Of a DNA stretch of 64,000 bases, positions 52,285-61,243 are shown in pieces. Under the pieces are notes generated by a model. The model ran no database searches. It was not told the DNA's origin and saw only the letters and a program-made list of their open reading frames with translations. Position numbers and translations under genes: made by a program. The DNA lies in the NCBI RefSeq assembly GCF_001613245.1, contig NZ_BDBZ01000019.1, positions 62,001 to 126,000 on the forward strand. The letters are read 5' to 3'. Position 1 is the first letter of the stretch. Each line of letters opens with the position of its first letter. Origin of the DNA: Nocardia speluncae NBRC 108251 (lineage in GTDB: Bacteria > Actinomycetota > Actinomycetes > Mycobacteriales > Mycobacteriaceae).

Positions 52285-54537
52285 TTACTGTGCGGTGGAC
52301 CGGAAGCGGCGCAACCGCAGGCTGTTACTGACCACGAACACCGAGGAGAACGCCATCGCGGCCCCGGCCAGCATCGGGTTGAGCAGGCCCGCCATGGCCA
52401 GTGGGATCGCGGCCACGTTGTAGGCGAACGCCCAGAACAAGTTGCCCTTGATCGTGCCCAGCGTACGGCGGGCCAGACGGATGGCGTCGACGGCGGCCCG
52501 TAAGTCCCCGCGCACCAGTGTCAGGTCGCTGGCCTCGATAGCGACGTCGGTACCGGTGCCCATGGCCAGACCGAGATCGGCCTGAGCGAGTGCGGCAGCG
52601 TCGTTGACGCCGTCACCGACCATCGCCACGACCTTGCCTTCGGCCTGCAACCGCTCCACGACAGCGACCTTGTCCTGCGGCAGGACCTCCGCGATCACCT
52701 CATCGATCCCGACCTGAGCGGCGATCGTGCGGGCGGCGGCTTCGTTGTCGCCGGTCAGCATGATCGGAGTCAGACCGAGCGCCCGCAGCTGCGATACCGC
52801 CTCGGCGGAAGTAGGTTTCACCGCGTCGGCGACGACCAGCACTCCGCGGGCCGCGCCGTCCCAGCCGACCGCGACCGCAGTCTTTCCCTCCGCTTCCGCG
52901 GCACGCATCGCCCGCTCGAGTTCGGCGTCCAAGTGCAGTGACCAGTCCTCCAGTAACCGGGTCCGGCCGACCACCACCGCGCGCCCGTCCACAACTCCTT
53001 GCACGCCGAGCCCGGCCATATTGGCGAAGCCTTCGACCGATGCCGGCTCACCCACCCGGTCGCGGGCGCCCTTGGCGATGGCCTGGGCGATCGGGTGTTC
53101 CGAGGAGTCCTCCAGGGCCCCGGCCAGCGCCAGCACCTGATCGGCGGACTCGCCGTCGGCGACGACGACATCGAGCAGCGTCATCTTCCCGGTGGTGACG
53201 GTGCCGGTCTTGTCCAGGACCACGGTATCCACCCGCCGGGTCGATTCCAGCACCTCCGGGCCCTTGATCAGCACACCGAGCTGGGCGCCGCGACCGGTAC
53301 CGACCATCAATGCGGTCGGGGTGGCCAAGCCCAGGGCGCACGGGCAGGCGATGATCAGCACGGCTACCGCAGCGGTGAACGCCGCGGCGATCGAGCCGCC
53401 GGTGCCGAGCCAGAATCCGAGTGTCGCGACCGCGAGCGCGATGACGATCGGCACGAAGATCCCGGAGATCCGGTCGGCCAGCCGCTGCGCCTGCGCCTTG
53501 CCGGTTTGGGCATCCTCGACGAGTTTCGCCATCTGCGCCAGCTGGGTATCGGACCCGATCCGGCTGGCCCGCACGACGATCCGGCCACCCACATTGACAG
53601 TGGCGCCGACCACCGCGTCGTCGACGCCGACCTCGACCGGCACAGATTCCCCGGTGAGCATGGACGCGTCGACCGCCGAGGAGCCCTCGACCACCACGCC
53701 GTCGGTGGCGATCTTCTCCCCCGGGCGCACCACGAATCGGTCACCGACGGTGAGTGCGTCGACCGGGATGCGTTCCTCGCGGCCGTCGCGCAGCACCGAC
53801 ACCTCTTTGGCCCCGAGTTCGAGCAGCGCGCGCAGCGCCGCGCCGGCCCGCCGTTTGGACCGGGCCTCGAAGAAGCGCCCGGCCAGGATGAATGTGGTGA
53901 CCCCGGCCGCCGCTTCGAGGTAGATGCTGCCGGTGCCGTCCATCCGGGCGATGGTGAACTCGAACGGGTGCGTCATCCCCGGAGTGCCCGCCGTACCCCA
54001 GAACAGGGCATACAGAGACCAGCCGAACGCGGCCAGCGTGCCGATGGACACCAGGGTGTCCATCGTGGCCGCGCCGTGGCGCAGGTTGGTCCAAGCCGCC
54101 CGGTGGAACGGCAGCGCGCCCCAGATCACCACCGGCGCGGCCAGGGTGAGTGACAGCCATTGCCAGTTGGTGAACTGCAAGGCCGGGACCATCGCCATGG
54201 CGATCACCGGCACGGTCAGTACCAGCGAGACCAGCAGCCTGGTCCGCAGCGCGGCCGTCGGATCCGGTTCGGCGGACTCCGCAGTTTCGGCGGAAGCCGG
54301 GGGGCGCGGTAGGGCAGCGGTGTAGCCGGCCTCCTCGACGACGCTGATCAGTTCCTCGGGCGCGATATCGCCGGTGTAGTCCACACGCGCCTTCTCGGTC
54401 GCGTAGTTGACGGTGGCGGTGACGCCGTCGAGTTTGTTGAGTTTCTTCTCGATGCGGTTGGCGCAGGAGGCGCAGGTCATGCCACCGATCACCAGTTCGA
54501 CCTGCCCGGTGGGCGATGGTTTCGTCGCGGTGGTCAT
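52285..54537 (-). CDS. copA: copper-translocating P-type ATPase
   Basis: A 750-residue P1B-type ATPase. One N-terminal HMA domain (GGMTCASCANRIEKKLNKLD), the membrane metal site CPCALGLATPTALMVG, phosphorylation DKTGTVTTGKM, SEHPIAQAI, and the hinge GDGVNDAAALAQADLG. CPC with these flanking residues is typical of Cu(I) exporters. It is third in a copper operon with copZ and a secreted protein. Confidence 0.97.
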   Translation of the reverse strand: MTTATKPSPTGQVELVIGGMTCASCANRIEKKLNKLDGVTATVNYATEKARVDYTGDIAPEELISVVEEAGYTAALPRPPASAETAESAEPDPTAALRTRLLVSLVLTVPVIAMAMVPALQFTNWQWLSLTLAAPVVIWGALPFHRAAWTNLRHGAATMDTLVSIGTLAAFGWSLYALFWGTAGTPGMTHPFEFTIARMDGTGSIYLEAAAGVTTFILAGRFFEARSKRRAGAALRALLELGAKEVSVLRDGREERIPVDALTVGDRFVVRPGEKIATDGVVVEGSSAVDASMLTGESVPVEVGVDDAVVGATVNVGGRIVVRASRIGSDTQLAQMAKLVEDAQTGKAQAQRLADRISGIFVPIVIALAVATLGFWLGTGGSIAAAFTAAVAVLIIACPCALGLATPTALMVGTGRGAQLGVLIKGPEVLESTRRVDTVVLDKTGTVTTGKMTLLDVVVADGESADQVLALAGALEDSSEHPIAQAIAKGARDRVGEPASVEGFANMAGLGVQGVVDGRAVVVGRTRLLEDWSLHLDAELERAMRAAEAEGKTAVAVGWDGAARGVLVVADAVKPTSAEAVSQLRALGLTPIMLTGDNEAAARTIAAQVGIDEVIAEVLPQDKVAVVERLQAEGKVVAMVGDGVNDAAALAQADLGLAMGTGTDVAIEASDLTLVRGDLRAAVDAIRLARRTLGTIKGNLFWAFAYNVAAIPLAMAGLLNPMLAGAAMAFSSVFVVSNSLRLRRFRSTAQ

Positions 54538-54652
54538 GGGGTGCTCCGTTCTGTGGTGCTCGAACTCAGAGGTTCAAGGGGTGCCTGTCGTGCAGGCGTC
54601 CCCCAGGGATGGAGTCGGTGGGTAACGGCAAGCTCGGGATGGTTGCGGGTGG

Positions 54653-55591
54653 TCAGTGGCCGTGGCCGGGTTGTTCGCCGACTTGCGCCGGAGGCGTCTC
54701 GGCACCCGGGTTGCTCTGTGTGACCCGGACTGTGAATTCCGCGGTGCGGACCGTGCCCTTGTGCTGGAAATCGAGGAACAGCCGGTAGTCGCCACTGGTG
54801 GGGGCGGTGAGGGAGAAGGTGATTCCGGGTCCCGCCGGTGTGCTGCCGTCACCGGGTTCCCCCTCGGGGTGCACGTGCAGGTAGGCGAGGTCCGCCGCCC
54901 GCAGAGCGACCAGGTGCCCGTAGGCGCCGAGGTAGGGCTGCAGGTCGGTGACCGGGCGGCCGTTACGGCTGACCGACAGCGTCACCTTCGACGCCTGGCC
55001 GGGGATGACAGCGCCGTCGAGGGTCACGGTGTAGCCGTCGACCGCCACAGCGGTCTCCGGCGCCGGCAGCACTTTGGCGTCGTAGTTGCCCGGCACCCGC
55101 AGATCCGCGCCCAAGGTCAGGTTCTCCCCGCCTTCCGGTGTGAAGTCGGCGAAGAGTCGATAGTCACCGGCACGCGACAGATCCAGCGGCACGCGCCAGG
55201 TTCCGCTGGCATCCCTGCGTGGATGCACGTGCTGGAAAGCAGCCATGTCGCGGCGGACCACGATCAGGTGCAGGTCCTTGTCATGGCTGCGCTCATACCG
55301 GGTGACCGGCAGCCCAGCAGCGTCGAGAATGCGGAAACCGACCGCAACCTCGGCCCCGGGGCGGACTCGCGGGGTATCCAGTTGCAGTGTGTAGCCGCGC
55401 TCACTGACGAGCAGACCACCAGGTAGCTGGTCGGGGCTGGGCCCGCTGGAGGCGGCGGGCCCAGCCGGGTGCGTGTCGTGGTCGGCGGGTGCATCGGGAG
55501 TGGGGCCGATGGCCGCACCGAGGACGACAGCGATCCCGAAGATCGCCGCGAGCCCGAGCGCGAAGCCGGCGAACTTGCTGGGCGTGTTCAT
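54653..55591 (-). CDS. secreted/anchored copper-associated protein
   Basis: A 312-residue protein with an N-terminal membrane helix (FAGFALGLAAIFGIAVVLGA) and two tandem beta domains: SHDKDLHLIVVRRDMAAFQHVHP (first) and LGAYGHLVALRAADLAYLHVHPEG (second), each with an H-x-H-P motif. The C-terminus is His-rich (QPGHGH). His and Met positions suit copper binding outside the membrane. It is co-transcribed with copZ and copA. Confidence 0.75.
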   Translation of the reverse strand: MNTPSKFAGFALGLAAIFGIAVVLGAAIGPTPDAPADHDTHPAGPAASSGPSPDQLPGGLLVSERGYTLQLDTPRVRPGAEVAVGFRILDAAGLPVTRYERSHDKDLHLIVVRRDMAAFQHVHPRRDASGTWRVPLDLSRAGDYRLFADFTPEGGENLTLGADLRVPGNYDAKVLPAPETAVAVDGYTVTLDGAVIPGQASKVTLSVSRNGRPVTDLQPYLGAYGHLVALRAADLAYLHVHPEGEPGDGSTPAGPGITFSLTAPTSGDYRLFLDFQHKGTVRTAEFTVRVTQSNPGAETPPAQVGEQPGHGH

Positions 55592-55633
55592 CGGGATGCT
55601 CCTTGCTGTCGTGTCGTAGTTCGAGTGGATGGG

Positions 55634-55846
55634 TCAGTCGGCCAGCCGGTAGCCGGCCTCGTCGACGGCGGCTGCGATCGCATCACGCTCCACGGGAGCA
55701 GAACTTCCGATCGTGACCAGCCCACTGGCGAGCTCGACATCGACGGAGGTGACGCCGTCGATCCGGCCGACTTCCTCGCGGACCGAGGAGACGCAATGAC
55801 CGCAGGTCATGCCGGTGACCGTGACGGTGGTGGTTGCGCTGCTCAT
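55634..55846 (-). CDS. copZ: copper chaperone (HMA domain)
   Basis: A 70-residue HMA protein: VTGMTCGHCVSSVREEVGRI, with the CxxC metal site. It begins the copper operon, 42 bases before the secreted protein gene, with a CsoR-type box 52 bases upstream. It would pass Cu(I) to CopA. Confidence 0.93.
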   Translation of the reverse strand: MSSATTTVTVTGMTCGHCVSSVREEVGRIDGVTSVDVELASGLVTIGSSAPVERDAIAAAVDEAGYRLAD

Positions 55847-55897
55847 CTGGTTCTCCTTGGTGTTGTGGCGACTTCGCGCCGCGGAACGAAACCTACA

Positions 55898-55914
55898 ATA
55901 CCCCCCGGGGGTAT
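55898..55914. promoter_or_regulatory. CsoR/RicR-type operator 1
   Basis: ATACCCCCCGGGGGTAT, a near-perfect G-tract palindrome upstream of the minus-strand copZ operon, matching the known CsoR-family operator type. Confidence 0.85.
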
Positions 55915-56010
55915 CAAGTCAAGAGGTTGCGGCAACCCGGTCGCTGAAACCACCACACAGGGCCACCGGCGAGTTCGGGGCCCGCGGCCGTGTCGACTCC
56001 ACCGGTTGCA

Positions 56011-56025
56011 TACCCCACAGGGGTA
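56011..56025. promoter_or_regulatory. CsoR/RicR-type operator 2
   Basis: TACCCCACAGGGGTA, perfect 6-3-6 palindrome, upstream of the plus-strand copZ. A TACGGT -10-like element overlaps its end. Confidence 0.82.
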
Positions 56026-56113
56026 CGGTAAGGGTTGAAGTGTTCCTCCCGCAGCCCGGCAACGACGATTCCGGATGGGCACGCGGGTCCTCACCAGATC
56101 GACAGGAAACGAA

Positions 56114-56320
56114 ATGAGCACCTCGATCATCACCGTCGCGGGAATGACCTGCGGCGGTTGCGCTTCAAAAGTCCGGACCGAGCTCGGCGCCCTGGACGGC
56201 GTCTCCCGGGTCGACGCGGACCCTGCTACCGGCCGAGTCACCGTCGAATCAAGCCAGGAAGTCGACCCCGACGCCGTCAAGAACGCTGTGGAAACCGCCG
56301 GCTACCGAGTAGTCACCTGA
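56114..56320 (+). CDS. copZ: second copper chaperone (HMA domain)
   Basis: A 68-residue HMA protein: VAGMTCGGCASKVRTELGAL; CxxC site. Start 56114 follows CAGGAAACG. It is divergent from the first copZ and has its own CsoR-type box. Confidence 0.92.
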   Translation: MSTSIITVAGMTCGGCASKVRTELGALDGVSRVDADPATGRVTVESSQEVDPDAVKNAVETAGYRVVT

Positions 56321-56360
56321 CTTCGCGGACCACATCGGAACGTGGCGCACACCCGGTTCA

Positions 56361-56399
56361 TCGGCGCGCCGACCGATTCGTCTCCGGCCGGCGCGCCGA
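56361..56399 (+). terminator. terminator of second copZ
   Basis: TCGGCGCGCCG / CGGCGCGCCGA, perfect 11-base arms with a 17-base loop. Confidence 0.6.
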
Positions 56400-56572
56400 G
56401 CCCGGCCGGAGATGGGCACCCTTCCCACGGTCGGTGCCATCGGTGGCTCTGGTCACAGGAAGGCGAGGCAGGATGGATGTGACGGGTAGGTTGTTTCGCG
56501 ACCGTTGCAGTGTTGCTTCGCCGATGTGGCCCTCGCCGAGAGAACAATGGGTGACGAGAGGAGGTGGTGCAG

Positions 56573-56713
56573 GTGGCCAGGATGTCCGAATACACCGATA
56601 TGCAGCGTAAACGCATAGACGAGGGTCGATACTTCGAGGCCGGTGCACCATCTCCGGCAACCGAGGCGTTGCCACATGGCAGCCGTTCCCTGGATCCGAG
56701 TGGTCCGCGGTGA
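56573..56713 (+). CDS. small ORF coupled to lpqS, 46 residues
   Basis: GTG at 56573 is 7 bases after AGGAGG. The frame encodes 46 residues starting (V)ARMSEYTDMQRKRIDEGR and its stop overlaps the GTG of the lpqS-like gene (GTGA). Helical, charged, no membrane part. The ribosome site and coupling argue for a real gene in the copper operon. Not recognised. Confidence 0.6.
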   Translation: MARMSEYTDMQRKRIDEGRYFEAGAPSPATEALPHGSRSLDPSGPR

Positions 56714-57126
56714 ACATTTCCGCTCGCCTGCGACGCACATCGCTGGGACTGCTGATGGCGGTGCTGCTGGTTGCCCCACTGATCGACTGCACCCTGCACG
56801 GGCAAGACGAGCACACCCATCCCCCCGTCGTGGCAGCCGTCGAGGCCGTTTTCCCCTCGCACACCCATTCCCCGCACGCAATGAGCGGGGGACTCATCGA
56901 CCACTGTGATCAGCACATGATCCAATGCGTCGAGAAGTCGCTGCTGCCCTCCAGCGGAGCGACGATTTCGCCGTTGCTGTGGCTGGCGTTTCTCGCCGCG
57001 ACCGCAGTAGGCGCCATCGCCCTGATTTTCACCGGCACACGTGAAATCCGCGGCCCTCCCATCACCGCACTACCCGTGTCGAACGGACGAGACATACTCA
57101 CGAATTTCTGTATCTCCCGACGCTGA
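56710..57126 (+). CDS. lpqS: LpqS-like copper-responsive membrane protein
   Basis: A 138-residue protein with an N-terminal signal helix (LLMAVLLVAPLIDCTLHG), a His-rich exposed stretch (DEHTHPPVV, HTHSPHAM, DHCDQH), and a second membrane helix (WLAFLAATAVGAIALIF). The end GRDILTNFCISRR matches the C-terminus of mycobacterial LpqS (Rv0847), a RicR-regulated copper-response protein. Next to cysK2- and Rv0849-like genes, as in Mycobacterium. Confidence 0.82.
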   Translation: MNISARLRRTSLGLLMAVLLVAPLIDCTLHGQDEHTHPPVVAAVEAVFPSHTHSPHAMSGGLIDHCDQHMIQCVEKSLLPSSGATISPLLWLAFLAATAVGAIALIFTGTREIRGPPITALPVSNGRDILTNFCISRR

Positions 57127-57232
57127 TCGGTCAGCGCCAGGCCGCGACCCGTTATGTCGTCGGCCGGTGTTCGCTGCCTGCTCACCGTCTACACCGCCCG
57201 GCGCGGCGGTTCGGATACAGAAAGCGACAATC

Positions 57233-58360
57233 ATGAATAACGTCGTATTCGGCAAACCCGCCGAAGCAGCCGCTGGAGTGCTCACCCCACCGGCCCCGGT
57301 ACGGGAATCCAGTTCACTGGTCGGCAACACCCCGGTCCTGTGGGTGAGCGCGCCCTTGGCGCCGGCCGACCGCGGATTCTGGGCGAAACTGGAAGGCTTC
57401 AATCCCGGCGGGATGAAGGACCGGCCCGCGCTGCACATGGTCGAACGCGCAAAACAACGCGGAGACCTCGCACCCGGGGCCCGCATCATCGAATCCACCA
57501 GCGGCACCCTCGGCCTCGGTTTGGCGCTGGCCGGCGCGGTGTACCACCATCCCGTCACCGTCGTCACCGATCCCGGCCTCGAACCGATCGTGGCACGCAT
57601 GCTCGTCTCCTACGGCGCCCGCGTCGACATGGTGACCGAACCCCATCCCAGCGGCGGCTGGCAACAAGCACGCCGCGACCGCGTCACCGAACTCATGGCG
57701 GCAGAGCCCGGAGCCTGGTGCCCCGACCAGTACACCAACCCCGACAACGTCGACGGATACGAATCCCTCGGCCTGGAGCTGCAGCACCAGCTCGGAGATA
57801 TCGACGTGCTGGTGTGCGCGGTCGGCACCGGCGGCCACTCCGCCGGTGTGGCGCGAGTGCTGCGCCGATTCAACCCAGAACTGCAGCTGATCGGCGTCGA
57901 CACGGTCGCCTCCACGATCTTCGGCCAGCCCGCCGGCCCGCGGCTGATGCGCGGACTGGGATCCAGCATCTTCCCCCGCAACGTCGACTACCCGGCGTTC
58001 CACGAAGTGCACTGGGTAGCACCCGCCGAAGCAGTGTGGGCGTGCCGCGCGCTGGCCGGGACACACTATGCGACCGGCGGCTGGAGCGTCGGAGCCGTGG
58101 CGCTGGTCACCGGGTGGGCCGCACGCACACTGCCGGAAGACACACGAATCGCCGCGGTGTTCCCCGACGGCCCCCAGCGCTACTTCGACACCATCTACAA
58201 CGACGACTACTGCCGCGAACACGGCCTGCTCGACACCGCGCCGCCGATCGAACCAGCCGTTATCAGCCATCCAGGCGAACGCGCAGTGGACTCGTGGACC
58301 CGCTGCACCACCATCGTCGACCCGCACACCGGAGAGCGGACAGGAGAGGGCGCATCGTGA
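57233..58360 (+). CDS. cysK2: CysK2-like PLP enzyme (cysteine synthase family)
   Basis: A 375-residue fold-type II PLP enzyme. NPGGMKDRPALHM has the PLP lysine, TSGTLGLGLALAG the phosphate-binding loop, and VGTGGHSAGVARVL the Gly-rich loop. Mycobacterial CysK2 (Rv0848) makes S-sulfocysteine; the same gene order suggests this is its counterpart. It ends overlapping the MFS start. Confidence 0.85.
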   Translation: MNNVVFGKPAEAAAGVLTPPAPVRESSSLVGNTPVLWVSAPLAPADRGFWAKLEGFNPGGMKDRPALHMVERAKQRGDLAPGARIIESTSGTLGLGLALAGAVYHHPVTVVTDPGLEPIVARMLVSYGARVDMVTEPHPSGGWQQARRDRVTELMAAEPGAWCPDQYTNPDNVDGYESLGLELQHQLGDIDVLVCAVGTGGHSAGVARVLRRFNPELQLIGVDTVASTIFGQPAGPRLMRGLGSSIFPRNVDYPAFHEVHWVAPAEAVWACRALAGTHYATGGWSVGAVALVTGWAARTLPEDTRIAAVFPDGPQRYFDTIYNDDYCREHGLLDTAPPIEPAVISHPGERAVDSWTRCTTIVDPHTGERTGEGAS

Positions 58361-59652
58361 CCGCACTGAGGAGCTTCCGCAGCTTCGACCTCGCCGCACG
58401 GCTGTTGATGATCAACCAGTTCGGCATCAACCTCGGCTTCTACATGCTGATGCCCTACCTCGCCGGCTACCTTGCCGGACCGCTGGGCTTGGCGGCCTGG
58501 GCGGTCGGTCTCGTACTCGGGGTACGAAACTTTTCCCAGCAGGGCATGTTCCTCATCGGCGGGACCCTTGCCGACCGGCTCGGCTACAAACCCTTGATCG
58601 TCGCGGGCTGTCTGCTGCGCACCGGCGGCTTCGCCATGCTCGTATTCACCACGTCACTGCCCGGGCTACTCATCGCTTCCGCCGCAACCGGCTTCGCCGG
58701 CGCACTGTTCAACCCCGCGGTACGCGCCTATCTGGCCGCCGACACCGGCGAACGCCGCGTCGAAGCCTTCGCGGTATTCAACATCTTCTACCAAGCCGGG
58801 ATCCTGGCCGGGCCCCTGGTCGGTCTGGCATTGATGTTCCTCGACTTCCGCGTGACCGCTGCGGCCGCGGCCGTCGTATTCGCAGCCCTGACCGTGGCAC
58901 AGCTGGCCGCCCTGCCGGCTCGGCGCGAGCAGAAGCCCGCCGAACAGACCTCGATCCTGCAGGACTGGCGGGCGGTGGCGGCCAACCGCCGGTTCCTGCT
59001 GTTCTCGCTGACGATGATCGGCTCGTATGTGCTGTCGTTCCAGGTGTATCTGGCCTTACCGCTGCAGGCCGAATACCTCGCCGGCGCGCAATCACAAGTG
59101 CTCGTCTCGGCGCTGTTCGTGGTCTCCGGTGTGGTCGCCGTGGCCGGGCAGCTGCGCATCACCGGGTGGTTCAAGGCGCGCTGGGGAACCGGACGCAGCC
59201 TCGCGGTGGGTATGGCGATACTGGCCGCGGCGTTCCTGCCGCTGCTCGTGATACCCGGGCCCGGACGATTCGGTACCGGCGCCGCGGTCGTCGCGTTACT
59301 CCTGTCCACAGCTGTCCTGGCTGTCGGGACCGCCGCAGTGTTCCCCTTCGAAATGGACACCGTTGTCTCGCTTGCGGACGGAAGACTGGTGGCGACTCAC
59401 TACGGCTTCTACAACACAATCGTCGGTGTCGGCATCCTGGCCGGCAACCTCGCCACCGGCGCGGTGGTCGGCGCCGCCCGAGATGCCGGCGCGGACTGGG
59501 CGGTGTGGGCCGGGCTCGCCCTCATCGGAGCACTGTCGGCATTCGCGCTCCATCGGCTCGATCGATCGCACACGGAACAGACGGCCACCCATCCTTCACA
59601 GGAGCTCTCCGACCGTCAGGACCGCGAACCAGCGCAGGGTTCTTCACGCTGA
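58357..59652 (+). CDS. MFS transporter of lpqS-cysK2 locus (Rv0849-like)
   Basis: A 431-residue MFS transporter with about 12 helices; NFSQQGMFLIGGTLADRLG contains motif A. Its GTG overlaps the cysK2 stop (GTGA). The gene order lpqS-cysK2-MFS is the RicR-regulated set of M. tuberculosis (Rv0847-0849). Substrate unknown; possibly a thiol or metal complex. Confidence 0.85.
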   Translation: MTALRSFRSFDLAARLLMINQFGINLGFYMLMPYLAGYLAGPLGLAAWAVGLVLGVRNFSQQGMFLIGGTLADRLGYKPLIVAGCLLRTGGFAMLVFTTSLPGLLIASAATGFAGALFNPAVRAYLAADTGERRVEAFAVFNIFYQAGILAGPLVGLALMFLDFRVTAAAAAVVFAALTVAQLAALPARREQKPAEQTSILQDWRAVAANRRFLLFSLTMIGSYVLSFQVYLALPLQAEYLAGAQSQVLVSALFVVSGVVAVAGQLRITGWFKARWGTGRSLAVGMAILAAAFLPLLVIPGPGRFGTGAAVVALLLSTAVLAVGTAAVFPFEMDTVVSLADGRLVATHYGFYNTIVGVGILAGNLATGAVVGAARDAGADWAVWAGLALIGALSAFALHRLDRSHTEQTATHPSQELSDRQDREPAQGSSR

Positions 59653-59887
59653 ACCCGGTCACCCACTCCAAGGTGATGGAAGTGGCACCGCAATTTCATG
59701 ACGGGCCGCTCGCCCTGAACCCCTTAGACCGAGCCGCCCGCAACAGCTCGATGCCCATGACGCCGCCTCGGCCGCACACCGCGCTGCGACTATCACGTCC
59801 GCCGCGGAAACCCCACCGAGGCAGCGGCTCTCGCACCGACCCAACCCATACCACCCGACCGAACCGACCCCGAAAGGAGGTATACCG

Positions 59888-59953
59888 ATGAATCCGCTGC
59901 AAATGATCTGCGATTGGATGTGCCGCGCTATGGGCAACTGCCCGATGATGTGA
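59888..59953 (+). CDS. Met/Cys-rich micro-ORF, 21 residues
   Basis: ATG at 59888 is 6 bases after AAAGGAGGT, a perfect ribosome site. The 21-residue peptide has six Met and three Cys (segment ICDWMCRAMGNCPMM). A terminator hairpin follows at once. It lies downstream of the lpqS-cysK2-MFS set. A small Cu(I)-binding peptide is plausible. Confidence 0.62.
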   Translation: MNPLQMICDWMCRAMGNCPMM

Positions 59954-59955
59954 CG

Positions 59956-60004
59956 CCCGGCCGGGGTGGCGCCGGCCACCGTGCAGGCACCACCCCGGGC
60001 CGGA
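59956..60004 (+). terminator. terminator after Met/Cys micro-ORF
   Basis: CCGGCCGGGGTGG and CCACCCCGGGCCGG pair with a one-base bulge, loop about 20 bases, directly after the stop at 59953. Confidence 0.7.
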
Positions 60005-60156
60005 TAATGGTCAGCAAGGATCGCTGCCGTGGTCAGCGGCCTCACTCCTGTACGGCGAGCCGGTGTCTTCAGCTCGGTGTGATGTTGGCGGCGCTGATCA
60101 TTCGGAGCAGTCGCGGCCGGCGCGCTGCACCGCCTCAACCGATCACAGACCAGCGG

Positions 60157-60951
60157 TCAGTCGACCAGGAATGCCGACGTACGGTCAGTCCAGGTCTTGA
60201 TATCGGCGACCGAGGTCGAGATATGCAGGGTCGCGTTCGGGAGCAACTCACGCAACTTTTCAGCGGTCGATACCGGGTGCAACGGGTCGGTGTCCCACGC
60301 CAAGATCAATGTCGGGTGGGTGAGTGTGGCGATCTCGGCCGGATCCGGTAGATCTGAGCGCCCTACGCCTCGCAGTATCGGCGCGAGCAACTCGTCGGGG
60401 ACGTCGGGAGTGAACCCGAACTCGGGGTAGTCGGCGAAGATCGGGAGCGGTTCGCCCTCGGCCCACCGGTCCAGCCACGCCGCCGGCCCATCGGAATCGA
60501 TGGCCTCGGCCGCGTCGGTATACCAATTACGCGCCTGCTGAGGGCCAGTTTCCCAGGCAACCGGCGGGATCATCAGCACAAGGCGGCGAAACCGCTGCGG
60601 CGCGGCGATCGCAGAACGCAGTGCTACATCGGCGCCCAACGACGAACCCACGAAGTCCATCGGTTCGTCGATGCCGACTGCATCCAGTAATCCGAGCAGG
60701 TCACGGCTGAAATTTTCGAACAGATAATCCTCGGCTCGCGGGCGCCCGCTCGACCGTCCGTGGCCGCGCTGATCGTAGGTAAGCAGCCGACGACCATCGG
60801 CCACCGCCTCGATATCGAACAACTTCAGCCCGCGCACGCCCGCACGGCTGAGCAGCACTCCGTGCGCATACCCGAGGGGCCGCCCGGCTCCAGTGATCCG
60901 GTAGGCGATCCGCCCTCCGTCACGTTCGAAGTAACTGTCTTGCAGCGGCAT
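60157..60951 (-). CDS. alpha/beta hydrolase
   Basis: A 264-residue hydrolase. Nucleophile elbow FVGSSLGADVALRSA (G-x-S-x-G), DQRGHGRSSG oxyanion region, and the acid and His in AWDTDPLHP and NATLHISTS. Start 60951 has GAGG 9 bases upstream; 60960 is an alternative. Substrate unknown. Confidence 0.87.
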   Translation of the reverse strand: MPLQDSYFERDGGRIAYRITGAGRPLGYAHGVLLSRAGVRGLKLFDIEAVADGRRLLTYDQRGHGRSSGRPRAEDYLFENFSRDLLGLLDAVGIDEPMDFVGSSLGADVALRSAIAAPQRFRRLVLMIPPVAWETGPQQARNWYTDAAEAIDSDGPAAWLDRWAEGEPLPIFADYPEFGFTPDVPDELLAPILRGVGRSDLPDPAEIATLTHPTLILAWDTDPLHPVSTAEKLRELLPNATLHISTSVADIKTWTDRTSAFLVD

Positions 60952-61052
60952 CGGCGACATCCTCAAGTTTAGGGTTACGGGGTAAGGGTATAGCACCACG
61001 CGAGCGGATGATGGGGTTCGGGAACATTGACGAGAAGCGTCACGCTGAGGAG

Positions 61053-61154
61053 TTACCGCAGATCCTGGATCGGTGAGACGGCGCGATGGTGCTGCTCATG
61101 ATCATGGCGGTCGGTGTGAGGGTGGTGGGCGTGGCCCGGGCTGTGCATGCGCAT
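61053..61154 (-). CDS. His-rich small ORF candidate, 33 residues
   Basis: Downstream of the AhpD-like gene, a frame starting MRMHSPGHAHHPHTDRHDHE has nine His in 33 residues. No clear ribosome site is seen and the frame is open upstream. It might be a metal-binding peptide or chance. Confidence 0.3.
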   Translation of the reverse strand: MRMHSPGHAHHPHTDRHDHEQHHRAVSPIQDLR

Positions 61155-61243
61155 CCGCGAGAGTGGCTTCGGCCGAGACACCCCAGTCGAATCGCTGCCC
61201 CGTATGTTCTGAGCCTCACTTCCCTTGACGAGAAGGAGGCGGA

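Noticed and set aside
56472..56609. ATG frame at 56472 after AGGCAGG
   Set aside because: Composition is not gene-like and it overlaps the better supported frame at 56573.
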